Below are positions 36,028 through 46,900 of a DNA stretch of 64,000 bases, piece by piece. The stretch is from Butyrivibrio sp. MB2005. GTDB taxonomy: Bacteria; Bacillota; Clostridia; Lachnospirales; Lachnospiraceae. The position numbers and the translations under genes were made by a program. The notes beneath the pieces are model-generated. The model did not search any database, was not told the DNA's origin, and was given only the letters and a program-made list of their open reading frames with translations. The stretch spans positions 74,979 through 138,978 of the forward strand of contig NZ_KE384158.1 in NCBI RefSeq assembly GCF_000424285.1. The letters run 5' to 3'. Numbering within the stretch: the stretch's first letter is position 1; each line of letters begins with the position of its first letter.

Positions 36028-36393
36028 TTATGACAACTCCCTGGTAATACCATCTATTGTCTTCATGATTCTGTCACGAAGTGTCTTCTGATCTATGGTC
36101 TCATCATCAGCAGCCTTGGATAAAAAATCAAGCTGCTCGCGAATCTTCCCTGTTCTCTGTATCATTCCAAGTTTCTCTTCATATCCTTCAAGAGATTTGG
36201 TACAGCGTCTGATAATATCGTGTACGCCCTGCTTGCTGATATTGTACTGTTCGGCTATCTCTACCAGAGACATGTCGTTGTAGACTGCATCTTCATATAT
36301 ATTTTTCTGGTGCTCGGTTAAAAGCTCACCATAGTAGTCGTATAAAAGACCCTGTTCTACAATCTTCTCCATCTCATCTCCGAACTGTTTCAC
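36028..36393 (-). CDS. ylxM: YlxM-family SRP-associated DNA-binding-like protein
   Basis: A 121-residue YlxM/p13-like protein with a sigma-factor region 4-type helix-turn-helix (MSLVEIAEQYNISKQGVHDII). In streptococci YlxM modulates SRP GTPase activity. The N-terminal YDYYGELLTEHQKNIYEDAV is typical. It is the first gene of the ffh cluster. Confidence 0.93.
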   Translation of the reverse strand: MKQFGDEMEKIVEQGLLYDYYGELLTEHQKNIYEDAVYNDMSLVEIAEQYNISKQGVHDIIRRCTKSLEGYEEKLGMIQRTGKIREQLDFLSKAADDETIDQKTLRDRIMKTIDGITRELS

Positions 36394-36403
36394 GCAAAAA
36401 GAA

Positions 36404-36440
36404 ATGCGGTACTAATCGCACGTGTGATATAGTACCGCAT
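36404..36440 (-). terminator. terminator between lacZ and ylxM
   Basis: ATGCGGTACTA (36404-36414) and TAGTACCGCAT (36430-36440) form a perfect 11-bp stem followed on the minus strand by TTTCTTTTT. It ends the long smc-to-lacZ unit just before ylxM. Confidence 0.85.
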
Positions 36441-36476
36441 ATATAATCAGCTGTCAAGTATTTTTACTTTACATCT

Positions 36477-39400
36477 TCAAATTCCCTTAAATTCAAAGGT
36501 GAAATGAAGCTTTTGGCCGCCGCTTATTCTGAATTCTTCATGAGGTCTCGCTCCCCATGTATCATCTCCGCCAACACCCATCTGCTTAAGAATACATCTT
36601 ACAACCGTCTGATTTACAGGTGGAAGCTCGTAAGGATGCTTTGCTTCGTCAAGCTGATCCGGAGTATAAGGAAGTGCTGAGAACTCCATTGTTCCGGGTC
36701 TGCTCATATATTTATCAGAATACTTAGTGCCATCATCATAGCCTCTGAAAATAAGACCGCGACCCTTTATATCAGTAACCTTAGCCCATCTGACTCCTGT
36801 CTTGTTACCTGTCTCCTCAGGTACAAGATAAGGCTGAACATTATCCTTTACAAGGTTGCTGTATACAGACAGTTTTCCGCCAAGGTTCTTATCGCAATAG
36901 GTCTCCTCTGGTCCCATTCCGTACCAGGTAGCATGGTCATAATCTGCATCCATAAAGAACATGAATCCAAATTCAGGCATATCGGGAGTGCCTTCTGCCT
37001 TATCATAATCAAGGCTGACCCTTACTGTGCCATCCTTAAATACTGTATAAGTCGCATAGCAGCAGGTAACAGGATAAGTTGCAATGTATCTTCTAAATAC
37101 GACCTCTACAGAATCACTGTTCTCCGTAACCTTAGGATACTGTCCGTCATCCGGAGCACCTGAATAAGTACTTTCGCCGTTTGGTGACATCTTTGACTGG
37201 AAGCAGCTGGCTGTTTTCCACATAGCCATTCTGAGTGGATCTCTGTTTCCATTATCATTCTCAACGGCTGCTCTCCAGAAATTCGGCCTGGGAGCAGTTC
37301 TTATCATCTCTTTTCCGGCATAGATATAAGATGCAATGCCACCAAGAGGCTTTGAAAAAAGAACTTCAAAATCATCGCCTCTTACGCCGATATTGTCATG
37401 GCTTTTAACAAGTTTGAAAGTATGCTGCGGAGCATAAAAGCTGCTTCCTTCGGGAGCTGTAGCGACATCAACAGTTACAGCCTTTTCTCCAAAGGCCACC
37501 TCATAGCCCGCATCGCTATAGCAGGTCTTCATCCTGTTTTTAGCAGATACCTGAACAACAAGCTCTGTGCTATCCTTTACAAGACCTGTGTCCTTTGAAA
37601 CACTGGCAGGACTTACTCTAAGGATTTCCTTTGCTCTTTCAAGATATGAAGTGATGTCAAACATCTCTTCTTCTCCGGGCTTTACGGAAATATCGAGCTG
37701 CTCATTTAATATCTCTTTTCCATAAGCTGAGATTTTCACATAAAAATCAAGTTCTTTTGCATCTGTGAAAAGATTTCTGTTATAGATCTTTGCCTTTACA
37801 CTCTTAGGCTTAACTGCTACAGCAAGGTAGTTATCATCACTGTCTGCATCAGTTACAAAGTCAATTCTAAAGGGCTGATAGCATCTCTTGACCTCCTGCA
37901 TTTTTGCATAGGGCTTTCTTGTGCCATCAACGATACCATTACCGCTGAAGTTATAGTCACAGGGACGCCTTCCGATATCTCCGCCATAAGCCTGATATTC
38001 AACTCCATAGCGGTTCTTGGTCCTTACTGACTGATCCACATAGTCCCAGATAAATCCGCCCTGGAATCTGGGATTCCTCTCAGTAAGGTCGATATATTTG
38101 AACATGCCTCCAATTGAGTTACCCATAGCATGCATGTATTCGCACATGATAAAAGGCTTCTCGGGATGCTCTTCCAAAAACTTCTCAACATTAACTACAG
38201 AAGTATACATCTGACTTTCCATGTCGGAGGTCTCATTATATCTTCTGTCCCAGAAAAGTCCTTCGTAGTGAACAAGGCGCTCTTTATCCTTCTTGCGGAA
38301 AAGATCAGCCATATCACGAATAACATCTCCGCCAAAGGACTCATTACCTACAGACCATATGAGAATTGCAGGATGATTCTTATCTCTCTCATAGGTTGAA
38401 CCCACGCGGTCAAGCATCATCTGTCTGTAATCGTCATTATCTCCCGGAAGTGATTTCTCAATAGGAATCTCACCGGCAATAATGGAATTCCATCTGCCAT
38501 GGGTCTCCATATTATTCTCAGCTATAAGATAAATTCCAAGCTCATCACAAAGATGATAGATATAAACATCATCCGGATAGTGGCAGGTTCTTATAGCATT
38601 GATGTTATTCTGTTTCATGGTGCAAAGGTCAAGATATGCCTCTTCGCGCCTTGGGCTTCTTCCAAAATCGCAGGAAAACTCATGTCTGTTAACGCCATAG
38701 AAAACAATTCTCTTGCCGTTAAGGCACATGATGCCATCCTTCATCTCAAATTTTCTAAAGCCTATTTTCTCGCTTACAACTTCATATACCTTGTCATTCT
38801 CATCCATGAATTTAAGGCGAAGTTCATAGAGTTCAGGCTTTTCTGCGCTCCACAGTTTAACGTTTGCTACAGCCACAGAAACAGAGCCTTCAGCGTCCTT
38901 AACTTCTATAACGCCTGATGCAGCTACCATCTCATCATTGCAGTCAAAGGGCATATAAAGCTCATAGGAAACCTTTGCTGTCTTAACATTAGTCTTTACT
39001 TCGATACTAAGATTACCGTCCTTAAAAGTTTCGTCAGGAATTGCCTCTATTCTTATATCCTCTGCATGAACAGTGGGCTTTGTATACAGATATACGTCAC
39101 GGAAAATTCCTGATAAGCGGAACATATCCTGATCTTCAAGCCAGCTTGATGAAGTCCATTTATAAACCTGAACAGCCAGCTTATTTACGCCCTCCTGCAA
39201 AAGCTCAGTGATATCAAAATCAGAAGGAGTAAAGCTATCCTCACTGTATCCAGCAAAGCTTCCGTTTACCCAGAATGCATAGCCTGATTCAACACCCTGG
39301 AAAGAAATGCAAACCTTATCATCCTTATTCCAACCTGCAGGAATCTCAAAATATCTTATATAGCTGCCCGTAGGATTAAAAATCTCAGGAATCTGACCGG

Positions 39401-39764
39401 GTTCAATATCCTCATGACCCTCCCATGGGTACTGAGTATTTACATAGGTGGGTGCATCATAGCCTTCAAACTGAATATTTGAAGGTACTCTTATATCATC
39501 CCAGCCGCTGCAATCGTAGTCCGGAACCTCAAAGCCTGCTATAGCGCTCTTAATGTTATTTGCATAAGAAAACTTCCAAATACCATTAAGACTCATTCTA
39601 AGAGAAGTGTCATAGGGCACTCTGTCCTTTGCAAGGTGAGATTTTGAATCGCACTCAGCTTCACTTGCATAGGGAATAAAGTCTGCGTGAGCAGGCAAAG
39701 TATTTATCTTAAAAGCCCTGGGATCAGCTATGATCCCGTAATCAAATCTATCCATTTTAATCAT
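36477..39764 (-). CDS. lacZ: beta-galactosidase (GH2)
   Basis: A 1095-residue glycoside hydrolase family 2 enzyme of the large LacZ type, splitting lactose and related beta-galactosides. It has sugar-binding N-terminal domains (TGSYIRYFEIPAGW, FQGVESGYAFWVNG), a TIM barrel with acid/base Glu in SVGNESFGG (near residue 458) and nucleophile Glu in IMCEYMHAMGNS (near 535), and the C-terminal small-chain domain (YGMGPEETYCDKNLGG). No signal peptide, so it acts in the cytoplasm. It overlaps the previous gene by 8 nt and ends the operon. No lac repressor or permease is nearby. Confidence 0.95.
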   Translation of the reverse strand: MIKMDRFDYGIIADPRAFKINTLPAHADFIPYASEAECDSKSHLAKDRVPYDTSLRMSLNGIWKFSYANNIKSAIAGFEVPDYDCSGWDDIRVPSNIQFEGYDAPTYVNTQYPWEGHEDIEPGQIPEIFNPTGSYIRYFEIPAGWNKDDKVCISFQGVESGYAFWVNGSFAGYSEDSFTPSDFDITELLQEGVNKLAVQVYKWTSSSWLEDQDMFRLSGIFRDVYLYTKPTVHAEDIRIEAIPDETFKDGNLSIEVKTNVKTAKVSYELYMPFDCNDEMVAASGVIEVKDAEGSVSVAVANVKLWSAEKPELYELRLKFMDENDKVYEVVSEKIGFRKFEMKDGIMCLNGKRIVFYGVNRHEFSCDFGRSPRREEAYLDLCTMKQNNINAIRTCHYPDDVYIYHLCDELGIYLIAENNMETHGRWNSIIAGEIPIEKSLPGDNDDYRQMMLDRVGSTYERDKNHPAILIWSVGNESFGGDVIRDMADLFRKKDKERLVHYEGLFWDRRYNETSDMESQMYTSVVNVEKFLEEHPEKPFIMCEYMHAMGNSIGGMFKYIDLTERNPRFQGGFIWDYVDQSVRTKNRYGVEYQAYGGDIGRRPCDYNFSGNGIVDGTRKPYAKMQEVKRCYQPFRIDFVTDADSDDNYLAVAVKPKSVKAKIYNRNLFTDAKELDFYVKISAYGKEILNEQLDISVKPGEEEMFDITSYLERAKEILRVSPASVSKDTGLVKDSTELVVQVSAKNRMKTCYSDAGYEVAFGEKAVTVDVATAPEGSSFYAPQHTFKLVKSHDNIGVRGDDFEVLFSKPLGGIASYIYAGKEMIRTAPRPNFWRAAVENDNGNRDPLRMAMWKTASCFQSKMSPNGESTYSGAPDDGQYPKVTENSDSVEVVFRRYIATYPVTCCYATYTVFKDGTVRVSLDYDKAEGTPDMPEFGFMFFMDADYDHATWYGMGPEETYCDKNLGGKLSVYSNLVKDNVQPYLVPEETGNKTGVRWAKVTDIKGRGLIFRGYDDGTKYSDKYMSRPGTMEFSALPYTPDQLDEAKHPYELPPVNQTVVRCILKQMGVGGDDTWGARPHEEFRISGGQKLHFTFEFKGI

Positions 39765-40869
39765 CCGTTTCTTCTGAATTTGAATAATCGGTAAGGCACA
39801 TTATGAAGTTTGCACCGCCGTTAATGCCGTAAATATATCCGTTTCTGGTGTACTCCCACATATCAAAGCTGTAGGGATAATAAGGTCTGTCCCCTGAAAA
39901 AGAGAACCATACGGGATATTTTTGCTGTATACCAAGATCGATATATTCTACATAAGATAAAATATTGCCATAAACCATAGGCTTATAGCCTGCATCCTGA
40001 ATTTTTGAGCAGTATGCATCTATAATCTTTGAATAATCATCAGTTTCAAGATTTATAGTCCTCGAATCCGGACTGTCTGAAGCTTCGATCATTATGGCGA
40101 TAGGATAAGTAACTTCATAAGGAGCTATAAGAGAAAGGACAAACTCCGCCTCTTCTTCAGCTTCCATTGTATTGATGGCAGATGAATCAAAATACACACC
40201 AACCTGAAGTCCTGCCGCAAGAGCACCATTTATGTCCTGTCTGAAGAAGTCATCCTCAACAAGGGATGCATCCTCAGAGCTTCCACGGAGTCCTGCTCTT
40301 ACCATTACAAAATCCACACCTGCTGATTTAACATTTTCAAAATTAATCTCACCATTATATCTTGAGACCATAATTCCGAATTTAGGCTGAACGCTTTCAT
40401 CAGGACCGATGTAGTCAAGCTTCCCATTGGAACTTTCTCTAAAGTCCTCAGCCTTAAACATGTGTCTGTCCATATTTTCATCAATTGGATAAAAACGATA
40501 TTCTCCATTAGATGCGACTATCAGATCATCAGGAAAAAGCTCCCTGATAGCCGAAAGACTTCCCTTGCTGCCAAGCTCCTCCTTAAATGTGTTTCTGACA
40601 CTTTCAAGTGTCTCGGACTGAGTCTCAGCCACAGCACTTTCAACCATTTGCTCTGCTCTGGCTGTGGTATAATAGCCCTCATTTTCGATAGCATCAAGCT
40701 CACTGGTCTTAGCTTCGATGCGTCTTCGCAGGTCAGCATTGGAAAGAAGTAATCCTATACAGAAGGTGAGCGCAAGAAGGCTCACCAGACTTAGAAAAAT
40801 TATAGATATTATATCTTTGGTTTTTCGAACCATTTTGCTGTTTTGATGGTCATTCTTTTTCATATGCAT
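39757..40869 (-). CDS. membrane-anchored GH25-like protein, catalytic acids missing
   Basis: A 370-residue protein with one N-terminal membrane span (IISIIFLSLVSLLALTFCIG), a helical coiled-coil-like stalk to about residue 100 and a GH25 (lysozyme) fold from about 160. The fold is recognisable (INFENVKSAGVDFVMVRAGL, AALAAGLQVGVYF-like, DMWEYTRNGYIYGINGGANF), but the usual GIDVS is GIMVS, the usual DxE is MIE, and the Asp of the late VDxN motif is Asn-like (ANF). Only the Glu remains, so muramidase activity is doubtful. It overlaps yitT by 1 nt and lacZ by 8 nt. Confidence 0.8.
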   Translation of the reverse strand: MHMKKNDHQNSKMVRKTKDIISIIFLSLVSLLALTFCIGLLLSNADLRRRIEAKTSELDAIENEGYYTTARAEQMVESAVAETQSETLESVRNTFKEELGSKGSLSAIRELFPDDLIVASNGEYRFYPIDENMDRHMFKAEDFRESSNGKLDYIGPDESVQPKFGIMVSRYNGEINFENVKSAGVDFVMVRAGLRGSSEDASLVEDDFFRQDINGALAAGLQVGVYFDSSAINTMEAEEEAEFVLSLIAPYEVTYPIAIMIEASDSPDSRTINLETDDYSKIIDAYCSKIQDAGYKPMVYGNILSYVEYIDLGIQQKYPVWFSFSGDRPYYPYSFDMWEYTRNGYIYGINGGANFIMCLTDYSNSEETDD

Positions 40870-41744
40870 TAAATCCGTTCGTCAAAATAGCTCTTGTATC
40901 CTTCACCGAAAATTTCAGATGCACTGCTTACGATCATGAATGCATCGGGATCCTCTTCACGTACAATGTCCTCTGCAAGAGGTGACAATCTCTTTTTGAT
41001 GGCACAGAGGATAACCTTTTTCTTTTCTCCGCTGTAAGCACCCTCTCCAAAAATATGGGTTGCTCCAACATCAAGCTCAGACAAGAGCCTTCCAGAAATA
41101 TTATCCGTCTTATCAGAAATAATGTAAATGAGTTTTGCGCCGTCACGTCCGTACAGAACAAAATCGATAACGTAAGAAGTGATCACAACTCCAAGAAGCG
41201 AATACAGGACAACTTTAATATCCTTAAGTACAATACCCGCAAAGGATATAACAAAAACATCACTCAAAAGGAAAAGCACTCCTGTCTTAATATGAGGATA
41301 TTTCTGTCTGAGAAGTTTGATGATAACATCCGTTCCTCCTGTGGTGGCATGACATTTAAATGTAATACCGATTCCTACAGCCACAAGAACACTTCCGAAA
41401 ATCACGCCCAGAATTACGTCATATACAGCGAATCTCATGCAGTACTTAGCAAGAAGATCCGTAAAGATAGATATCATTGACGTAGCATAAATCGTTGAAA
41501 TAGTGAATCTGATACCGAACTTATAAATCGCCAAAAACAGAATCGGAATATTTATGATCATGAACCATACACCGGTTCCTATAGGGACAATTCTGTTAAG
41601 TACGATAGCCGCACCGGTAATTCCACCGGGAGCAATGTTATTGGGGTCATTGAAAAAGCTGGTTCCTACAGCATATAACAAAGCACCCAGTGTAATAAGA
41701 AAATAATCTGTTCCCTTTTTGGTGATTTTCTCTACGTAAGTCAT
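40869..41744 (-). CDS. YitT family membrane protein
   Basis: A 291-residue membrane protein of the YitT family (DUF161 membrane part plus DUF2179 C-terminal domain). Five or six spans occupy residues 15-205 (ALLYAVGTSFFNDPNNIAPG, FGSVLVAVGIGITFKCHATT with GGTDVI). The C-terminal DUF2179 domain contains THIFGEGAYSGEKKKVILC and DPDAFMIVSSASEIFGEGY. Function is not settled. It lies 3 bp after ilvA. Confidence 0.9.
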   Translation of the reverse strand: MTYVEKITKKGTDYFLITLGALLYAVGTSFFNDPNNIAPGGITGAAIVLNRIVPIGTGVWFMIINIPILFLAIYKFGIRFTISTIYATSMISIFTDLLAKYCMRFAVYDVILGVIFGSVLVAVGIGITFKCHATTGGTDVIIKLLRQKYPHIKTGVLFLLSDVFVISFAGIVLKDIKVVLYSLLGVVITSYVIDFVLYGRDGAKLIYIISDKTDNISGRLLSELDVGATHIFGEGAYSGEKKKVILCAIKKRLSPLAEDIVREEDPDAFMIVSSASEIFGEGYKSYFDERI

Positions 41745-41747
41745 ATA

Positions 41748-42974
41748 TTAAATATTGGTGCGAACAATCTTCGGCTTATAGCCGTGCTCTTCAAGAGTCT
41801 GCATTATCTGCTCTTTATGTTCGCTGCCAAATGCCTCCAAAGTTATACGAAGTTCAACAGCTGCGCTTCTGTTGATTGATACAAACTGGTTATGCTCAAG
41901 CTTGATAACATTACCGTTTGTCTTAGCAATGATATCTGCAACTGCAGCAAGCTGTCCCGGCTTGTCGGGAAGAAGCACTGATACAGTGAAGATACGATTT
42001 CTGAGGATAAGTCCCTGCTGTACTACGGAAGACATTGTGATAATATCCATATTTCCTCCGGAAAGCACGCAGACAACTCTCTTATTCCTGGTATCAATCT
42101 GCTTAAGTGCTGCTACAGATAAAAGACCTGAGTTCTCAACAACCATCTTGTGATTCTCAACCATATCGAGGAAGGAAACAACCAGATCTTCATCGGGAAC
42201 AGTCACAATGTCATCAATATATTTCTGAATGTAAGGGAAAATCTTCTCACCGGGAGTCTTAACTGCTGTACCGTCAGCAATTGTGCTTACGGAAGGAAGT
42301 GTTGTTACCTTACCATTCTTAAGGCTCTCCTTCATACAGCTTGCACCCTCAGGCTCAACACCGATGACCTGAACCTTAGGATTAAGAAGCTTTGCAAGAG
42401 TTGCAACACCTGTTGCCAGGCCGCCTCCTCCGATGGGAACAAGGATCATATCAACTGTAGGAAGTTCTTTTATAACCTCCATGGCGATTGTGCCCTGACC
42501 TGTAGCAACATCAAGATCATCAAAAGGATGAACGAATGTATAGCCATGCTCGTCAGCAAGCTTAAGTGCCATATCGCAGGCATCATCATAAACATCACCG
42601 TGAAGGATAACCTCTGCTCCAAGAGCCTTGGTTCTGTTTACCTTGATAAGAGGTGTTGAAGTAGGCATTACGATTGTAGCCTTTACTCCGTAAGCCTTAG
42701 CAGCATAAGCAACGCCCTGCGCATGGTTTCCTGCTGAAGCTGTTATAAGACCCTTTTCTCTCTCCTCATCGCTGAGAGTCATTATCTTATAATATGCTCC
42801 GCGAACCTTGTAGGCGCCTGTCCTCTGAAGGTTCTCAGGCTTTAAGTATACCTTACCGCCTGTAACCTGACTCCAGTAATCACTGTAGATAAGCTTTGTA
42901 TCCAGTGTTACCTTTTTTACACATTCATAAGCTTCCTCAAAAGCCGGAAGCGTCAAACTCTCCTGTTTCCCCAT
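41748..42974 (-). CDS. ilvA: threonine ammonia-lyase
   Basis: PLP enzyme deaminating L-threonine to 2-oxobutanoate, the first step to isoleucine or a catabolic route. At 408 residues with one C-terminal ACT domain (FTVSVLLPDKPGQLAAVADI) it resembles the clostridial type. The PLP lysine is in TGAYKVRGAYYK and the glycine-rich phosphate loop is PIGGGGLATG. Catabolic (tdcB) and biosynthetic roles cannot be told apart here. It lies 20 bp after ftsY. Confidence 0.93.
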   Translation of the reverse strand: MGKQESLTLPAFEEAYECVKKVTLDTKLIYSDYWSQVTGGKVYLKPENLQRTGAYKVRGAYYKIMTLSDEEREKGLITASAGNHAQGVAYAAKAYGVKATIVMPTSTPLIKVNRTKALGAEVILHGDVYDDACDMALKLADEHGYTFVHPFDDLDVATGQGTIAMEVIKELPTVDMILVPIGGGGLATGVATLAKLLNPKVQVIGVEPEGASCMKESLKNGKVTTLPSVSTIADGTAVKTPGEKIFPYIQKYIDDIVTVPDEDLVVSFLDMVENHKMVVENSGLLSVAALKQIDTRNKRVVCVLSGGNMDIITMSSVVQQGLILRNRIFTVSVLLPDKPGQLAAVADIIAKTNGNVIKLEHNQFVSINRSAAVELRITLEAFGSEHKEQIMQTLEEHGYKPKIVRTNI

Positions 42975-42994
42975 TGTAACTGTGACCTCCGAAA

Positions 42995-43909
42995 TTAACT
43001 AAAAAGTGCATCCACAAACTGATCAGATTCAAATCTTTCAAGGTCATCAAGACCTTCACCTACTCCGATATATTTAACCGGAATATTAAGCTCTGATACG
43101 ATAGCTACTGCAATACCGCCCTTGGCTGTTCCATCAAGCTTGGTAAGAACGATACCTGTAAGATCAGCTACCTCTCCAAACTCTCTGGCCTGTGAAATGG
43201 CATTCTGGCCTGTAGTTCCATCAAGAACAATGAAGTTCTCGCGTCTTACACCGGGAAGCTCCTTATCAAGAATTCTGTTCATCTTGGAAAGCTCTTCCAT
43301 AAGATTCTTCTTGTTGTGAAGTCTTCCGGCAGTATCGATCATCAAAATATCAATATCTTTTGAACGGAATGAAGATACCGCATCATAAATAACACTTGCG
43401 GGATCTGCACCTTCTTTTCCTGCAACAAGCGGAACTTCGGCTCTGTTTGTCCACTCCCTAAGCTGTTCTGTAGCTCCTGCTCTGTATGTATCCGCTGCAG
43501 CCACAAGAACCTTTTTGCCTTTTTTCCTGAAATGGGCAGCAAGCTTACCAACTGATGTTGTCTTACCAACACCGTTAACACCTATTACAAAGATAACCGT
43601 CTTCTGATTCTCAAATTCATAAGCGTTCTCTTTGGTACGCATCTGCTCGCGGATGTTCTCTATGAGAAGCTCCTTACACTCAGCAGTATCAGTGATATGT
43701 CTGTCTCTGACCTGTTCTCTGAGCTTGTCCATAATTCGGCTTGTGGCATTGATTCCAATGTCGCCCATTATGAGAGTCTCTTCAAGCTCTTCGTAGAAAT
43801 CCTCATCGACACTTGAGAAGTTGCTAAGAACATTGTTTATGCCCTTAACCACACCTTCTTTGGTCTTAGTGAGTCCATCCTGTAGTTTTGCAAAAAAACC
43901 GCCTGCCAT
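42995..43909 (-). CDS. ftsY: signal recognition particle receptor FtsY
   Basis: SRP receptor GTPase, partner of Ffh at the membrane. The 304 residues lack a long acidic A domain, as in many Gram-positives, and start with a short amphipathic segment (FFAKLQDGLTKTKEGVVKGI). G motifs: GVNGVGKTTSVGKLA, DTAGRLHNKK, LTKLDGTAKGG; end GEGLDDLERFESDQFVDALF. It overlaps smc by 1 nt (TAATG), the usual rnc-smc-ftsY order. Confidence 0.97.
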   Translation of the reverse strand: MAGGFFAKLQDGLTKTKEGVVKGINNVLSNFSSVDEDFYEELEETLIMGDIGINATSRIMDKLREQVRDRHITDTAECKELLIENIREQMRTKENAYEFENQKTVIFVIGVNGVGKTTSVGKLAAHFRKKGKKVLVAAADTYRAGATEQLREWTNRAEVPLVAGKEGADPASVIYDAVSSFRSKDIDILMIDTAGRLHNKKNLMEELSKMNRILDKELPGVRRENFIVLDGTTGQNAISQAREFGEVADLTGIVLTKLDGTAKGGIAVAIVSELNIPVKYIGVGEGLDDLERFESDQFVDALFS

Positions 43910-46900
43910 TAATCCGTAAGCTCCTTATCAATCAAATTAACACTAACAAGAGTAGATACACCCTTCTCCTGCATTGTAATACCATAAAGTCTGTCAGCAC
44001 TTTCCATTGTACCACGCCTGTGTGTGATGACAATAAACTGCGTGGATTTAAGTTTATGGAGATAATGTGCAAAACGAACAACGTTGTTCTCATCAAGGGC
44101 CGCTTCAATCTCATCAAGTAGACAGAAGGGTGAAGGCTTAAGGTTCTGAATTGCAAAAAGAAGTGCAATCGCAGCAAGGGCCTTCTCACCACCGGAAAGC
44201 TGCATCATATTAACAAGCTTCTTACCCGGGGGCTGAGCGTTGATTCTGATACCTGCTTCAAGGATATCCTCATCCTCAACAAGCTCAAGCGTACCTTTAC
44301 CGCCTCCGAACATCTCCTTGAATACCTTATCGAACTCTGTCTGTATCTTCTGGAACTGATCGATGAACTGCTTTCTCATGGACTCATCGAGCTCAGTGAT
44401 GATCTCGCGAAGCTGCTCCTCAGCTGCAATAAGATCGTCATGCTGCGTCTTCATGAAGGTGTAACGCTCCATGAGTACTCTGTAATCCTCGATAGCATTA
44501 ACGTTTACATCGCCAAGTTTTCTGATAGCATCCTTAAGTGAAGAAATCTGTCTCTTCATCGCAGGCATGTCTGTCATGGTCTCATCGCGCATGGATGCTG
44601 CATCTGTAAGAGTGATCTCATACTCATCCCACATGTAGTTGATCTGAGTCTCGATTGCTTCCTTACTTCTCTCGCATCTTGCAGTAAGTCTTGTAACTTC
44701 CTTATCAAGACCGTTGATAGTCTGATTCAGTTCCTCAGTCATCTTGAAGAAATTCTTCTGAGAAGCTGTAAGTTCTTCTTTCTTTGCTCTCTTTTCTTCA
44801 AGTGCCTTGCTTACATCAGTCTGAACATCTTTAGAGCTCTCGATTGTGAGCTTAATCTCTTCGATGTCCTTTTTACGCTGTTCTAAAATCTCGTTATTCT
44901 GTTTGATGGATGCAATTATTTCATCAAGAGCATCCTGCTCTGTCTTGATCTCGCCTTCGATACGATCAAGATTCTGCTTTTCGAAGGTCTCCTTCTGAAG
45001 AATCTTCTCATATTCAATATCCCAGGCGGATACATTCTCAGATTCCTTCTCTTCCTCTTCGTGAAGAGATTCTAACCTGGTCTGGAATTCAGATACCTTT
45101 GCAGACTGCTCTGCTTCAGTTTTCTCTGACTGTTCAAGAGCTGCTTTGGAATCCTCTCGTTCCTTCTGGATATCCAGCATCTGCTGCTCGATGGACTCGC
45201 TCTCAGCCTTAAGGTCTGAGTAGTTGCCCTTTTGCTGAGCCTGGCGCTCCTTCTCATTTTCCACATTTATACGTGCAGTATTCTGCTCGATAAACTTGGT
45301 CTGCAGAGCTGTTCTAAGTTCCTCAACAGTTACGCGAAGTTCGTTTCTGTGTTTCTTGGTATCTTCAATCTCCTTCTGGAAAAGAGCGATGTTTTCTTTG
45401 TGCTTTTTAACATCAGCTTCCAGCTCATCCATCTCTCTTCGTCTTCCGAGAAGGTTGGAATTATTCCTGAAAGTACCACCACTGATGGCACCGCCGGGAA
45501 CAAGAAGTTCTCCTTCAAGAGTAACCATACGAATAGTGTACTTATATTTTCTTGCGATTAAAACAGCGTTATCAACTGTATCTACAACCACAATTCTTCC
45601 AAGCATTGCCTTGGCAACACTTCTGTATTTATCCTCGGTATCAACCAGCTCATCTGCCATACCAAGAACGCCCTTTTCATTAAGAGCTTCCTGAGCCTTA
45701 AACTCCTGAGGATCACGGATACTTGTAAGAGGAAGGAATGTTGCACGTCCTGCCTTGGACTTCTTAAGGAAAGCAATCATTTCCTTAGCTGTCTCTTCAT
45801 CATCCGTTACAATATTCTGAATATTACCGCCAAGTGCAATCTCAATAGCTGTCTCATATTTGGGCTGAGTCTTAATGATATCGGCAACAACGCCGATGAT
45901 TCCAGGGGTGTCTGCCTTGTGCTCCATAACCTTCTTAACACTGCCGCCGTAGCCTTCATATCTCTCTGTAAGATTACTCAGTGCATCCAGCTTGGACTTA
46001 GCCTGTGTGTAAAGATTCTGCTCATCACGGAGCTTTGCATCCTTCTGTGAAAGCTTATCCCTTATTCCTGCCAGTTCATTCTCAGAATCTTTCTGTTTCT
46101 GGTTCATGGTTCTGATCTCATCTGTGATCTGCTCGAACTGCGCATTCAGCTTCTGGATAATCTCTTCCTGTGCAGATTCATCGGAACGGGCTTTTACGAG
46201 CTTACCTGTAAGCTCAGCTTTTCTGATATTGATCTGCTCCTGTCTGGTATCAAGGGAACTGATACGTGACTTAATGGTAGATCTCTCGGACAAGGTCTCG
46301 ATAATCTTGCTCTTGCAATTCTCAACCTCAGTATTTATCTCATTTATCTGAGTCATTATGCCATCGAGCTTCTCTCTGGCTTTTGCTCTGTCACCTGAAA
46401 GGACTTCAAGCTCTTTATCGATAACCTCTTTCTCGGCAAGGACTTTATCTCTTTCCTTCTCCTTCTCAGCTATCTTCTCTTCTTCGTCCTTTTTACGTCT
46501 CTCGAAATGCTCAGAGTCATTGGTTGCAGAACGAATCTGCTCATTCATGATACCAATCTGACCTTCGAGCTTTTCTCTCTTAACGGAGGTATCTGTGATT
46601 TTGGCTCTTGCCTCTTCGATTTCATGATCAAGAGTCTCGATCTCCTCCTGAATTCCCTCGTACTCAGCCTTGGTATCCTCGTATTTCTCCTGAGCTTCTG
46701 TAAGCTGCTTGGATGCAACCTCCAGATTCTCCTCGGACTCAGCAAGGTTCTTCTTCTGAGCTTCGTTTTCAAGAAGGAACATATTCACATCAAGGCTTTT
46801 GAGCTCTTCCTTGTGCTTCAAATAAACCTTTGCAACCTCAGACTGTTTCTCTAAAGGCTCAACCTGTTTCTCCAGCTCGGATAAAATATCATTTACACGG

